Source: Deltaproteobacteria bacterium Ga0077539
GTDB lineage: Bacteria; Myxococcota_A; Polyangia; Polyangiales; Ga0077539
Assembly (NCBI GenBank): GCA_001465015.1
Contig: LNEO01000206.1
Span: 33,088-97,087, forward strand
DNA: 64,000 nucleotides
Reading direction: 5' to 3'
Below the pieces are notes generated by a model. It did not search any database and was not told where the DNA came from. It saw nothing but the letters and a program-made list of their open reading frames with translations. Position numbers and translations under genes: made by a program. Numbering within the stretch: position 1 is the first letter of the stretch; the number at the start of each line of letters is the position of its first letter. Shown in pieces: positions 24,791 through 33,927 of this stretch.

Positions 24791-26158
24791 ATGAGCGACG
24801 CGACCGCGGTGCAAGACCGCAGACCGCACGTCGTCATCGTGGGCGGAGGCTTCGGCGGGCTCACCTGCGCCCAGTCTCTCGCCCGCGCGGACGTCAGGAT
24901 CACGCTGGTCGATCGGACCAACCACCATCTCTTTCAACCGCTGCTCTATCAGGTGGCGACCGCCGGGCTTTCTCCGGCAGAGATCGCCGCGCCGATCCGC
25001 GCCGTGCTCTCTGCGCAGAAGAACGTGACCGTGCTGCTCGAGGAGGTCTCGTCCGTCGAGCTGGCGCGCAATCGCCTGCACCTGCGCGAGCGCACGCTCG
25101 AATACGATTTTCTCGTCGTCGCGGTGGGCGCGGTCAACAACTACTTCGGCAAGGACAACTGGGCCGAGTTTGCGCCGGGAATGAAATCGCTCGACGAGGC
25201 CGTCGAGCTTCGTCGTCGCGTGCTCGTGGCCTTCGAAGAGGCCGAGCGCGAGGCGGACGAGTCCATGCGTGAGGCCCTGTTGACGATGGTGATCATCGGC
25301 GGCGGAGCCACTGGCGTCGAGATGGCCGGAGCGCTCGCGGACCTCTCGCGCACCGTGCTCGCGAGGGACTTTCGCAACATCGATCCGAGCAAGGCCAGGG
25401 TGCTGCTCGTGGAGGGGGGCGAGCGCGTTCTCGGCGGATTTCCTGCGAACTTGAGCGAGAGCGCGCAGGAGCAATTGAAGGAGCTCGGCGTCGAGCTCGT
25501 GCTCGGTCAGCGCGTCGCGCGGATCGACAACGAAGGGATCGTGCTGCGCCCGTCTGCGGGAGGCGAAGAGAAGCGGATCCCCTCTCGCACGATCGTGTGG
25601 GCCGCTGGCGTCAAGGCCGCTCCCATCACCAAGACGCTGGGCGTCGCGCTCGACAAGGGCGGACGCGTGATCGTCGATCCCGACTGTTCGGTGCCGGGCT
25701 TCTCCAACGCATATGTGATCGGCGACTGCGCGAACTGGGCGCACGACGGCGAAGCCCTGCCGGGGCTCTCTCCGGTCGCGATGCAGATGGCCCGCTGCGT
25801 GGCCGAGAACATCGAGCGCGGGATCGACAAGCTCCCGGGCAAGCGGCTTCGCTATCGCGACAAAGGGATGATGGCGACCATCGGCCGATCGCGCGCCGTC
25901 GCCAAGAGCGGCCCCATGGAGCTCACGGGCTTCATCGCGTGGCTCGCGTGGATCTTCGTGCACCTGTGGTTCTTGGTGGGCTTTCGCAATCGGTTCGTCG
26001 TGTTCTTCAACTGGGCGTACTCGTACCTCGTGTACGCGCGCGGGGCGCGGATCATCACGGGCGAGCGCTTCGACGCAGGCGCTCCAGCGCCCATCGAAGA
26101 GACCGACGGTGACATGCCGTCTTCGAGCATGCGCGCGCAGCAAGCGGCGGCACGATAG
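24791..26158 (+). CDS. ndh: Type II NADH dehydrogenase (NDH-2)
   Basis: 455 residues. An N-terminal FAD Rossmann motif (VVIVGGGFGGL), then the characteristic NHHLFQPLLYQVATAGLSP, a second dinucleotide motif for NADH (MVIIGGGATGVEMAGALAD near residue 168), TIVWAAGVKA, and the GDCANW FAD-binding end. A C-terminal hydrophobic stretch (FIAWLAWIFVHLWFLVGF) serves as the membrane anchor. It oxidises NADH and reduces quinone without pumping protons. The ATG at 24791 is chosen because the frame upstream is not NDH-2-like. Confidence 0.95.
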   Translation: MSDATAVQDRRPHVVIVGGGFGGLTCAQSLARADVRITLVDRTNHHLFQPLLYQVATAGLSPAEIAAPIRAVLSAQKNVTVLLEEVSSVELARNRLHLRERTLEYDFLVVAVGAVNNYFGKDNWAEFAPGMKSLDEAVELRRRVLVAFEEAEREADESMREALLTMVIIGGGATGVEMAGALADLSRTVLARDFRNIDPSKARVLLVEGGERVLGGFPANLSESAQEQLKELGVELVLGQRVARIDNEGIVLRPSAGGEEKRIPSRTIVWAAGVKAAPITKTLGVALDKGGRVIVDPDCSVPGFSNAYVIGDCANWAHDGEALPGLSPVAMQMARCVAENIERGIDKLPGKRLRYRDKGMMATIGRSRAVAKSGPMELTGFIAWLAWIFVHLWFLVGFRNRFVVFFNWAYSYLVYARGARIITGERFDAGAPAPIEETDGDMPSSSMRAQQAAAR

Positions 26159-26267
26159 GCCGAGCTGTCATCCCCGACGCCCGGCTCGCAGGGCCACCAG
26201 ACGCGGTCCGATCGCCGAGCGCGAGAGAGTGTGACAGGCAAAGTGAAACAAAATTCTTTTTGATTTC

Positions 26268-26298
26268 GCGGAACTTCCGCTGCCCCCTCGTTGTCATA
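26268..26298 (+). promoter_or_regulatory. Candidate ECF-sigma promoter before the FHA/TonB-like gene
   Basis: GGAACTT at 26270-26276 and GTCATA at 26293-26298 are spaced like the -35 and -10 elements recognised by extracytoplasmic-function sigma factors. They stand 23 bp before the ATG at 26321. The -35 element lies within a 13-bp perfect inverted repeat (GCGGAACTTCCGC), and the region just upstream is unusually A+T-rich. The match is by eye. Confidence 0.4.
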
Positions 26299-26320
26299 CC
26301 GGGCCGAACGAGGTCGAACG

Positions 26321-27754
26321 ATGCAGCACTCCCGCACTCCTGTTGGCTCGATGACGAAGGCGATGAACGCGGTCCGTACGGACACGCGTGGCCCCAAGGT
26401 TCTGCGCATTGGCGTGCTGACGGACGCGCGCATTTCGGAAGAGCGCGTGGTGCGCGAGGGCGAGGTCGTGACGATCGGCTCGCACCCGTCGTGCACGATC
26501 GTGATCACGGGCCCCGACGCGCCCGAGAAGCACGTGCTCTTCGCGAAGCGCGACGGCCGCTGGTCGCTCGCGTTTGCGCCGAAGCTCGACGGCCGCGCGC
26601 TCATCGACGGAAAGATCCGCGCGATCTCCGAGCTGTTCGGCGCCGAGGCCGAGCTCGCGCTCGACGACACCGCGCGCGGAAAGGTCACGCTCGCCGGCGT
26701 CTCGGTGCTCTTTCAGTTCGTCGCTCCGCCGCCGGTCGCGCCCAAGCCGCAGCTGCCGCAGGCGATTTTGCACAAGCCGCTCGCCGAGCAGGACTGGCGC
26801 TACAACGCGTGCCTCGCGAGCTTCATGGCGATGGCCTTCGTGGGCATGGGCTACGTCGAGTACGGCTACGACCCCGAGGTCGAGGCGATGGACATCCGCG
26901 AGGAGGTTCGGCTGGTTCGCCTCGCGACCGCGCCGAGCGAGCCCGAGCCCGCGCCCGAGCAGGCAGCGAACGCTCCGGACGCGAACCCGCAGACCCCGGC
27001 GCCGAGCCGCAACGACAGCACACGTAATCGAGACGTCGCGCGAAACACGAATCCCTCGCCCGCGCGTCCGAGCGCCGAGGACCGGGCCAACGCGGCGATG
27101 CGCAGCGCCCAGACCGCGTCGGACGCAGTCATGAGGGCGCTCGACAACAGCAACGAGTTTCGCGCGATCGCCAACGCGCTCGGCGGTGATCGCTCGGCGG
27201 TCGCGATGATCCGCAACGGCCAGGGCCTGATGGACGACTCCGTCGAGGCGCTCGCGAACAGCACTGGAATTCGTACGGCGACGAACAACAACGCGGGCCT
27301 CAACCGAACGGGGCTGCTCGCGTCCAACGCTCCCAACGGAAACACCCTCGGCAGGACCGGGCGCATCGACGGCCCCGGCCCCATCGCGACGAGCACCACG
27401 CCGGTCGAAGAGCGGGTGATTCGCACCCGTGTGTCCACCGGCACGCTGGTCTCCGACCCCCTTCCGGGCACGCCCACGGACGAGATCGTCCGCGTGTTTC
27501 GCCGCAACATCGGCGGCGTCCAGAGCTGCTACACGCGGGCGATGCGCAACAACCCTGGCCTTCGCGGGCGCATCGAGATCTCGTTCTCCATCGGCACGAC
27601 GGGGCGCGTCGTCGGCTCGCCGAGCGTCTCGGGCATCGCCAACGCCGACGAGCTGAATACGTGTGTCGCAGGCCGCGTGCGCACCTACGTGTTTCCGCAG
27701 CTCGAAGAGGCGACGCCGGTGATGTTTCCGGTCACGCTCGAGCCCGGCGGCTGA
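26321..27754 (+). CDS. FHA-like/AgmX-type TonB-like envelope protein
   Basis: 477 residues. Residues 25-145 form an FHA-like beta domain (VLRIGVLTDARISEERVVREG, VTIGSHPSCTIVITG). A hydrophobic segment near 165-180 (LASFMAMAFVGMGYVEYGY) crosses the membrane. A P/A/R/N-rich linker spans the periplasm. The last 95 residues match the AgmX/PglI C-terminal, TonB-like domain: VRVFRRNIGGVQSCYTRAM, IEISFSIGTTGRVVG and a closing FPQLEE. In Myxococcus, AgmX/GltJ-type proteins link gliding or energy-coupling machinery across the envelope. GAGG precedes the ATG by 8 bp. Confidence 0.82.
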   Translation: MQHSRTPVGSMTKAMNAVRTDTRGPKVLRIGVLTDARISEERVVREGEVVTIGSHPSCTIVITGPDAPEKHVLFAKRDGRWSLAFAPKLDGRALIDGKIRAISELFGAEAELALDDTARGKVTLAGVSVLFQFVAPPPVAPKPQLPQAILHKPLAEQDWRYNACLASFMAMAFVGMGYVEYGYDPEVEAMDIREEVRLVRLATAPSEPEPAPEQAANAPDANPQTPAPSRNDSTRNRDVARNTNPSPARPSAEDRANAAMRSAQTASDAVMRALDNSNEFRAIANALGGDRSAVAMIRNGQGLMDDSVEALANSTGIRTATNNNAGLNRTGLLASNAPNGNTLGRTGRIDGPGPIATSTTPVEERVIRTRVSTGTLVSDPLPGTPTDEIVRVFRRNIGGVQSCYTRAMRNNPGLRGRIEISFSIGTTGRVVGSPSVSGIANADELNTCVAGRVRTYVFPQLEEATPVMFPVTLEPGG

Positions 27755-27858
27755 TCGCTCGAAGCACGGCTCTGAACCGCTCGGGGGCGCGTTTGGTCCG
27801 TTGGGGGATTGTGTAGGTCCACAAGGGGACGTCGTTCGTGTAGCGAGTGCGCACGACG

Positions 27859-28599
27859 ATGTCCGACGCGCCCTTTGGTTCTGCACTCGCAGCGCTCGTT
27901 CGCGCTCCACGCACGCGATGGCTCGCCTGGGTGAGCGCGTCGCTCGCGTTCACCGTGGCGCTCGTGTTCGCGCGCATCCGCCACACCGGTCACCAGTCGT
28001 TTCGCTTCCTGTTGTGGAACCTCTTTCTCGCCGTCCTCCCCTTCGGGGCGACGGTGGTGCTCCGCGCGGCGAGCGAGCGCCGTCCTTCGCGCGCAACAGC
28101 CATCACCCTGCTCCCTCTCTGGGCTCTCTGGTTCGTCTTCTGGCCCAACGCGCCGTACCTCGTGACGGACTTCGTGCACTTCGTCCCCAGGCGTGACGTG
28201 CCCCAGTGGTTCGACCTTCTTCTATTACTCTCGTGCGCGCACAACGGGCTCATGCTCGGGCTCGGCTCGCTCTACGACGCCGAGCGCTCGCTCCTGGCGT
28301 TTGCCCCGAAGCGCCGCTGGCTCGCGGTGCTCGTTCCGGGGCTCGCCATCAGCGCGGGCGCGTTCGGCATCTTTCTCGGGCGTTTTCACCGATGGAACAG
28401 CTGGGACCTCGCCACCCGTCCCCTCGCCGTGCTCGCCGACTCGCTCGCCATCCTCGCGTCCCCGACCACCCATCGAACCGCCTGGCTCGTCACCGTCTCG
28501 CTCAGCGCGTTTCTCACCATCGCGTACTGCCAGTTTCGCGCGCTCGCCGCGCCCTCGGAGTCGCCCGAACGAAAGCACCCCGTCGCATCTCGCTCGTAG
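27859..28599 (+). CDS. DUF1361 integral membrane protein
   Basis: 246 residues from the ATG at 27859 (a GTG at 27847 is possible). About six membrane helices. Family landmarks are FRFLLWNLFLAVLPFG, FWPNAPYLVTDFVHF, WFDLLLLLSCAHNGL and GRFHRWNSWDL. DUF1361 proteins are widespread membrane proteins without an assigned reaction. The gene stands 27 bp before the dipeptidase and could share a transcript with it. Confidence 0.85.
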   Translation: MSDAPFGSALAALVRAPRTRWLAWVSASLAFTVALVFARIRHTGHQSFRFLLWNLFLAVLPFGATVVLRAASERRPSRATAITLLPLWALWFVFWPNAPYLVTDFVHFVPRRDVPQWFDLLLLLSCAHNGLMLGLGSLYDAERSLLAFAPKRRWLAVLVPGLAISAGAFGIFLGRFHRWNSWDLATRPLAVLADSLAILASPTTHRTAWLVTVSLSAFLTIAYCQFRALAAPSESPERKHPVASRS

Positions 28600-28626
28600 C
28601 GAGGTATCTTCGCCGCCAACACAGCG

Positions 28627-29709
28627 ATGAAGCTCTCGTTTCGCGATTGGCGCGAAGACCGTGACGGCTGGGCGCAGTCCCTCGGGGTAACCCGCGATGC
28701 GATCGACCTCTACCTCGACTGCGACGTGATCGACCTGCACGTCGACACGTTTATCTGGCACCGGCTCTTCGGCTACGACCTCCACGAGCGGCACAGGCAC
28801 GGGCTCTTCGGCGCGCGCTGCTACTCGCAGGTCGACCTCCCGCGCATCCGCGAGGCGCAGGTGACGGGCGCGACGTGGGTCATCACCACCAACCCCTTTC
28901 GTCCTCAGTCGCTTCGGCCCGAGGCGTTTTCGAAGAACCTCGATCGACTCGTGAGCGAGCTGTCTCGCGCTTCAGAAGACGTCGCCGTCGTGCGCAACGT
29001 CGCCGAGTACAAAGCCGCCCGCGCAAAGGGGCTGCACGCGGCGTTCATCGGCGTTCAGGGCGGCAACGCCCTCGACGAGAGCATCGACGCCCTCGATCGA
29101 TTGAAAGACAACCTGGTCCTTCGCATCACGCTCGTTCACCTCTCGTCTTCGAAGCTCGGCGTGACGAGCTCGCCGGCCGCGTCGCTCGCTGGCGACGACG
29201 AGGGGCTCGCGGAGTTCGGCTTCGAGTACATCCACCAGCTCAACCACCGAAAGGTCTTCGTCGACCTCGCGCACATCTCGCGAAAGGGCTTCTGGGACGC
29301 CCTCAGCGTGCACGACAAGACCCTCCCCGTGATCGTCACGCACACCGGCGTGTGCGGCGTGCACGAGCACTGGCGCAACCTCGATGACAAGCAGGTCCGC
29401 GCCATCGGCGAGCGCGGCGGCGTCGTCGGCGTGATGTACCAGAGCTCGTTTCTCGGCGACTCGATGTGGGGCGGTCGCGCCGAGTCGGTCGTCCGCCACC
29501 TCGAGCACGTCGCGAATATCGCAGGAGACAGCGTCGCTGCGCTCGGAAGCGACTGGGACGGCGCGATCACGCCGCCGAGGGACATGCCCACGTGCTTGGA
29601 GCTCCCGCGGCTCGTGCAGATCATGCTCGACCGCCAGTGGTCTCACACGCGCATCCGACGCACGCTGGGGGCGAACTTCCTCGACACCGTCTCGAGCATG
29701 CGAGGCTAG
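28627..29709 (+). CDS. Peptidase M19 (renal-type dipeptidase) with altered metal site
   Basis: 360 residues, typical for the family. Metal ligands DLHVD (His, Asp), DLAHIS and VTHTGV (two His) and SDWDG (Asp) are present. The bridging Glu, normally in an IEGG motif, is replaced by Gln: FIGVQGGNALDES. M19 enzymes hydrolyse dipeptides with two zinc ions held by that Glu, so this protein may have a changed metal content or substrate. Some membrane-dipeptidase homologues carry Gln here, so it may be a subfamily trait. No signal peptide is seen. Confidence 0.85.
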   Translation: MKLSFRDWREDRDGWAQSLGVTRDAIDLYLDCDVIDLHVDTFIWHRLFGYDLHERHRHGLFGARCYSQVDLPRIREAQVTGATWVITTNPFRPQSLRPEAFSKNLDRLVSELSRASEDVAVVRNVAEYKAARAKGLHAAFIGVQGGNALDESIDALDRLKDNLVLRITLVHLSSSKLGVTSSPAASLAGDDEGLAEFGFEYIHQLNHRKVFVDLAHISRKGFWDALSVHDKTLPVIVTHTGVCGVHEHWRNLDDKQVRAIGERGGVVGVMYQSSFLGDSMWGGRAESVVRHLEHVANIAGDSVAALGSDWDGAITPPRDMPTCLELPRLVQIMLDRQWSHTRIRRTLGANFLDTVSSMRG

Positions 29710-29742
29710 CGAGCCGCCTCGACGATGTCCCCCGCGGCGCGC

Positions 29743-31191
29743 TTACGCCGCGCGCGGTTTGGCCAGGAGCCCCTGGTAGAGGGCTTCGTACTGGCGTGCG
29801 GCGCGGTCCCACGAGACGTCCTTGCGCATCACGCGGTGGCGCAGGCGGGCGAGGGCGTCCTTGCGGCGAAAGACAGTGAGCGCGCGGCCGATCGCGCCGA
29901 AGAGCTCGTCGGGATCGGCGCTCTCGAAGAGAAACCCGGTGCCCGACTCGAAGCGCGCGTCGCAGTCGACCACCACGTCGCGCACCGCTCCCGCAGCGCG
30001 AGCGACAGGGAGCGCGCCGTAGCGCATCGCGTACAAGTGCGAGACCGCGCCGGGCTCTCTGCGCGAGGGCGCGACCCAGAAGTCCGCCCCCGCGAAGGCC
30101 TTGTGAAGAAACGCCTCGTCGAACTCGCGACGAAACGACACGCGATCAGGAAAGCGCTTCGCGAGCTCTTGAAACGCGCTCACGAGTCCGGCGTCGCCGT
30201 CGCCCGCGAGCACCCAGCGCGCGTCGTTGCGCACGATGCGCGTCGCGCACGCGGCGAGCAGGTCGAGGCCGCGCGCGGCGTCGATGGGCCCCGCGTAGGC
30301 GAAGATCGGCGACTCGGGGCGGCCCGAGAGCCCTGCGCGCTCGGCGAGGTCCACGCGGCACGCCTCGCGACCGGCGGTTCCTTCTGCGTCGAAGCGCGAG
30401 GCGAGGTGCGGGTCGGTCGAAGGGTTGAAGACGCTGTAATCGACGCCGTGAATGATCCCCGCGATGTCGAAGCCGCGGTGGCGAACGACGCCCTCGAGCC
30501 CGCGTCCCGCCTCGGGCTGCGCGAGCTCGCGCGCATACGTGGGCGAGGGCAACACGACCTTGTCCGCGCGGAGCATCCCGTGCTTCAGCCAGCAAGCCTT
30601 GCCGTAGAACTCGAGCTCGTCTGGCGAGAAGAATCGCTCGGGAATGCCCGAGCTCGCGAGCGTCGAGCGCTCGAAGAGCCCGCGCTGCTCGGGGTCGTGC
30701 ACGGTCAGCACGGTCTTGATCCCCGCGAGGGCCGGGTTCTTCGCCTTGGCCAGCGAGAGAAACAGCGGGACGAGCGCGGCAGCCCAGTCGTGCGCGTGAA
30801 TGACGGACGGCAACGTCTGCTGTTGCTCGAGCCACTCGATCGAAGCCCGCGCGAGCAGCGCGAACTTGCGCGCGTCGTCGGCCGAATTCGAATAGACTTC
30901 GGGGCGATCCGTGATCCCTGGGGCGGAGATCATCGTGACGTTCACGCCCGAGACGAGGCGCGTCTCGTAGATTTCCGCCTGGACGACGGACGGACCCATC
31001 GGGACGGACAGCTTGTTCAGCCTTCGCGCGAGCGTGAGCCCGCGGTTGTCCGGCTTGCCGTGCAACAGCGTGAAGACATGCGCCTTGTGACCGAGCGCCT
31101 TGAGGGCCTTGGGCAGCGCCGCGGCCACATCCGCGACGCTCGTGGCGCGCACGAAGGGCGCTACCTCGGGAGAGACAAACAACAGATCCAT
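29743..31191 (-). CDS. Glycogen/starch synthase-like GT5 protein with degenerate active site
   Basis: 482 residues from the ATG at 31191, the usual GlgA length. Fold landmarks are clear: MDLLFVSPEVAPF, HAHDWAAALVP, SPTYARELAQPEAGRGLEG, HGVDYSVFNPSTDPHLASRF and LYAMRYGALPVAR. The N-terminal ADP-glucose loop, normally K-x-G-G-L, reads RATSV. The strand that supplies catalytic Arg and Lys in Escherichia coli GlgA (RLTSQKG) reads YAGPIDAARG. EPCGL reads EPGAV and GGL-DTV reads GAVRDVV. It may be a non-catalytic paralogue or have another donor. It is convergent with the dipeptidase. Confidence 0.8.
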   Translation of the reverse strand: MDLLFVSPEVAPFVRATSVADVAAALPKALKALGHKAHVFTLLHGKPDNRGLTLARRLNKLSVPMGPSVVQAEIYETRLVSGVNVTMISAPGITDRPEVYSNSADDARKFALLARASIEWLEQQQTLPSVIHAHDWAAALVPLFLSLAKAKNPALAGIKTVLTVHDPEQRGLFERSTLASSGIPERFFSPDELEFYGKACWLKHGMLRADKVVLPSPTYARELAQPEAGRGLEGVVRHRGFDIAGIIHGVDYSVFNPSTDPHLASRFDAEGTAGREACRVDLAERAGLSGRPESPIFAYAGPIDAARGLDLLAACATRIVRNDARWVLAGDGDAGLVSAFQELAKRFPDRVSFRREFDEAFLHKAFAGADFWVAPSRREPGAVSHLYAMRYGALPVARAAGAVRDVVVDCDARFESGTGFLFESADPDELFGAIGRALTVFRRKDALARLRHRVMRKDVSWDRAARQYEALYQGLLAKPRAA

Positions 31192-31278
31192 CGGCGACGC
31201 GGAGGGTGCACGGGAAAGGGAGTCTCCGCAATCGCTCGACAAGCCCGGGTCTTACAGCACGAACGGACGAGGCCATCG

Positions 31279-31290
31279 CGGGTCGACCCG
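31279..31290. promoter_or_regulatory. 12-bp palindrome in a divergent promoter region
   Basis: CGGGTCGACCCG lies between the glycogen-synthase-like gene and the TSP3/VWA gene, which diverge across 240 bp. Adjacent sequence (TCGATAAAATCAACG) is relatively A+T-rich. It could be an operator for either gene; there is no family match. Confidence 0.3.
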
Positions 31291-31431
31291 TCGATAAAAT
31301 CAACGTGACCCGTTCTGGCCGTCCGCAAGAATATCGGGCAAAATCTAACCTTCGCGTGCGGAGCTTGCGGAAGGCCGAAAGCGGACCGCGCGGAACGCAG
31401 CCGTAGCAAAGACCCGAAAGGCTTACGTGTG

Positions 31432-33855
31432 ATGAACCGACGATGGCGACTGTTGGCAGCGAGCGGGCTTCTGTTGGGCGCAGTGCAGTGCGGACCCGGC
31501 AATTCGATGCCCGACGTAATTTCCACGGGCGACGGCAGTCCCGCAGATGTTGGAGTTCCACCGGTCGGGGGCTGTGGCGCGGACAGCGATCGCGACGGGA
31601 TCGTCGATCAGTTCGAGACGATGGCCGACGATGATCGCGACGGCACGCCGAACCATCTCGACGAGGACTCGGACGGCGACAACCGACCCGATCGTCTGGA
31701 GGCTTCGTCCAACCGTATGCCGTACGACTGTCGGTTGCCTCCCGCGGACTCCGATCGCGACGGTACCCCGGATTTTCGCGACCTCGACTCGGACGACAAC
31801 GGCATCCTGGACAGCGTCGAGTTCGCTGGCTTCGGCGATATGCCCGAAGGTGGCTGGGCCGCGAGCCCCGTCGACGTCGACACCGACGGGATCCCCGACT
31901 ACGCGGACACCGACGATGACAACGACGGCATCCCCGATCGCCTCGAGATCGGCTCGGATCCGTCGATGCCGCCGGACACGGACATGGACGGTCGCCCCGA
32001 TTGGCGTGACGTCGATTCGGACGGCGACACCATCGCAGACCGCATCGAGACCTCGACCGACTCGGACAACGACGGGACTCCCAACTTCCGCGACCTCGAC
32101 TCCGACGCCGACGGAACGGAAGATCGCGTCGAGGCCCAAGCCCCGATGGCGATGGGAATGCGCACCGATCCCAACGAGATCCCCTTCGAGTGCCCGACGG
32201 AGGTCAACCCCGCGGACCTCAACATGGTGCAGGTCGACGGCCGCGCGAACTACATCGACGCCGACAGCGACAACGACGGGCTCGGCGATCGCGAAGAGCG
32301 CATGATCGGCTCGGACATCTGCCGCCCCGACAGCGACGGCGACGGTCAGCTCGACGTCGTCGAAAACGCCTACTGCCAGCAGAATCGCCGCATGGGCTGC
32401 GCGACCGACGGCACGCCGTCGCTGCGCATGCAGGACTACTACCTGATCCTTCCGTTCGAGGGCCCGCCGGTTCAGCGCGAACTCGAATTCGGCACCAATA
32501 TTCGAGTCGCCGACGTCTTCTTCATCTTCGACACGACCGGATCGATGTCGTCCGTCCAGCAAGCGGTGGCGACGACCATCGCGCAGCCGAGCACGGGGCT
32601 CGTCGATTCGATTCGTCGAATCATCCCCGACACCTGGTTCGGCAGCGGTCACTACGATGACTTCCCCGCGGGAGGCTTCGGCGGAGGCTCGGACCGCGCG
32701 ATCCACCCGCTCTGCACGACCGCGGGAATGGGCCCGGGCACCGCGGGCTTCGGCCCGTCTGAGTGCGTCGCTGGCTCCGGCGGCACGCGGCCGTTTCACG
32801 GCATCATCATGACCAACCCCGCGGCCATGATCGGCACCTCGACGGGCGCGCAAGTGGTTCAGGCCGTCACCGTTGGCACCGCGAGCGGCGGCGGCGGCGA
32901 CGGTCCCGAGAGCACCGTCGAGGCGCTCTACCAGCTCGTCACCAACGATGGTTTGTTCGACCGCGCGGCGCCCATGGCGTGCACTCCCACCTCCATCGGC
33001 CGCTCGCCGTGCTGGGTGAAGCCCACCACGTGCCCCGAAGGGACGTGGGGCTTTGCGTGCTTCCGATCGGGCTCGCTCGCGATCACGATTCAGTTCGGCG
33101 ACGCGCCCTGGCACAACGGCGCGCGCGACGAGGCGCCTCCGTCGACGATGTTCCACAGCCCGTACACGGGCATCACGCCGGCGCCGCACAACATGGATCA
33201 GATGGTGGCGGCCTTCCAGCGCCGCAGCGCGCGCCAGATCAACATCAACGCGCAGAGCGGACAGCGCTGCGAGGGCCGCGTGTGGACCAACCACGCGACG
33301 TATGGTCCCTGCTTCGACGCGCGCGTCGCCGCCGAGGGTACGGGTTCTGTCGACGTCGACGGCATCCCGCTCGTGTACGACTTCCCGCTGAACGCGGGTT
33401 CGGGCGCGGCGTCCGCCGAGCTCGTCAACGTCGTGTCCAACGCGGTCAACACGCTCGCGACCCGCGTGCCGCTCGACATCACCACGTCGCTGCGCAACGA
33501 CCCGGCCAACCCGATGATGTTCGACGGTACGCGCTTCATCAAGCAGCGCACGCCGTCGTGCCAGATCGAGCCTCGCAACAACAACTGCTGGACGCCGCCC
33601 ACCGGCGTCGCGATGCGCGCCGCGGTCGCTCGCACCGACGTGAGCACGTTCTACCGCGTTGTTCCCGGCACGCGCGTGCGCTTCACGATCACGTTCCAAA
33701 ACGACGTGTACGAGGGTGACTGCCGTCAGTCGACGCTGTTCCACTCGTTCATCGACGTCGTGGGTGACGGCGTGACCCGCCTCGACACCCGCGAAGTGTT
33801 CGTCGTTGTTCCTGCGGCGCCGGCCAACTCCGAGCGCTGCGGCAACCCGGGCTGA
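31432..33855 (+). CDS. TSP3-repeat and VWA-domain lipoprotein
   Basis: 807 residues. Type II signal MNRRWRLLAASGLLLGAVQCG. Residues about 45-310 hold some dozen acidic thrombospondin type 3 calcium repeats (DSDRDGIVDQFE, DDDNDGIPDRLE, DSDGDTIADRIE). Residues from about 355 on form a large VWA domain opening with VFFIFDTTGSMSSVQ (a D-x-T-G-S MIDAS variant) and containing several Cys-rich insertions. Calcium-stiffened stalk plus VWA head suggests a surface adhesion or binding protein. An ATG at 31432 directly follows an in-frame GTG. It has no close neighbour on its strand upstream. Confidence 0.88.
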   Translation: MNRRWRLLAASGLLLGAVQCGPGNSMPDVISTGDGSPADVGVPPVGGCGADSDRDGIVDQFETMADDDRDGTPNHLDEDSDGDNRPDRLEASSNRMPYDCRLPPADSDRDGTPDFRDLDSDDNGILDSVEFAGFGDMPEGGWAASPVDVDTDGIPDYADTDDDNDGIPDRLEIGSDPSMPPDTDMDGRPDWRDVDSDGDTIADRIETSTDSDNDGTPNFRDLDSDADGTEDRVEAQAPMAMGMRTDPNEIPFECPTEVNPADLNMVQVDGRANYIDADSDNDGLGDREERMIGSDICRPDSDGDGQLDVVENAYCQQNRRMGCATDGTPSLRMQDYYLILPFEGPPVQRELEFGTNIRVADVFFIFDTTGSMSSVQQAVATTIAQPSTGLVDSIRRIIPDTWFGSGHYDDFPAGGFGGGSDRAIHPLCTTAGMGPGTAGFGPSECVAGSGGTRPFHGIIMTNPAAMIGTSTGAQVVQAVTVGTASGGGGDGPESTVEALYQLVTNDGLFDRAAPMACTPTSIGRSPCWVKPTTCPEGTWGFACFRSGSLAITIQFGDAPWHNGARDEAPPSTMFHSPYTGITPAPHNMDQMVAAFQRRSARQININAQSGQRCEGRVWTNHATYGPCFDARVAAEGTGSVDVDGIPLVYDFPLNAGSGAASAELVNVVSNAVNTLATRVPLDITTSLRNDPANPMMFDGTRFIKQRTPSCQIEPRNNNCWTPPTGVAMRAAVARTDVSTFYRVVPGTRVRFTITFQNDVYEGDCRQSTLFHSFIDVVGDGVTRLDTREVFVVVPAAPANSERCGNPG

Positions 33856-33927
33856 TCGCTCGCGCGATCGGCGGGTAAGAACCGCGAGAGGGGGGATCGC
33901 GGGAGGGGATCGCGTACACTGAGGCTC

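Noticed and set aside
29734..29751. Hairpin GCGGCG-CGCTTA-CGCCGC at the stop of the glycogen-synthase-like gene
   Set aside because: Short stem in G+C-rich sequence overlapping codons, no T-tract; likely by chance, so not listed as a terminator.
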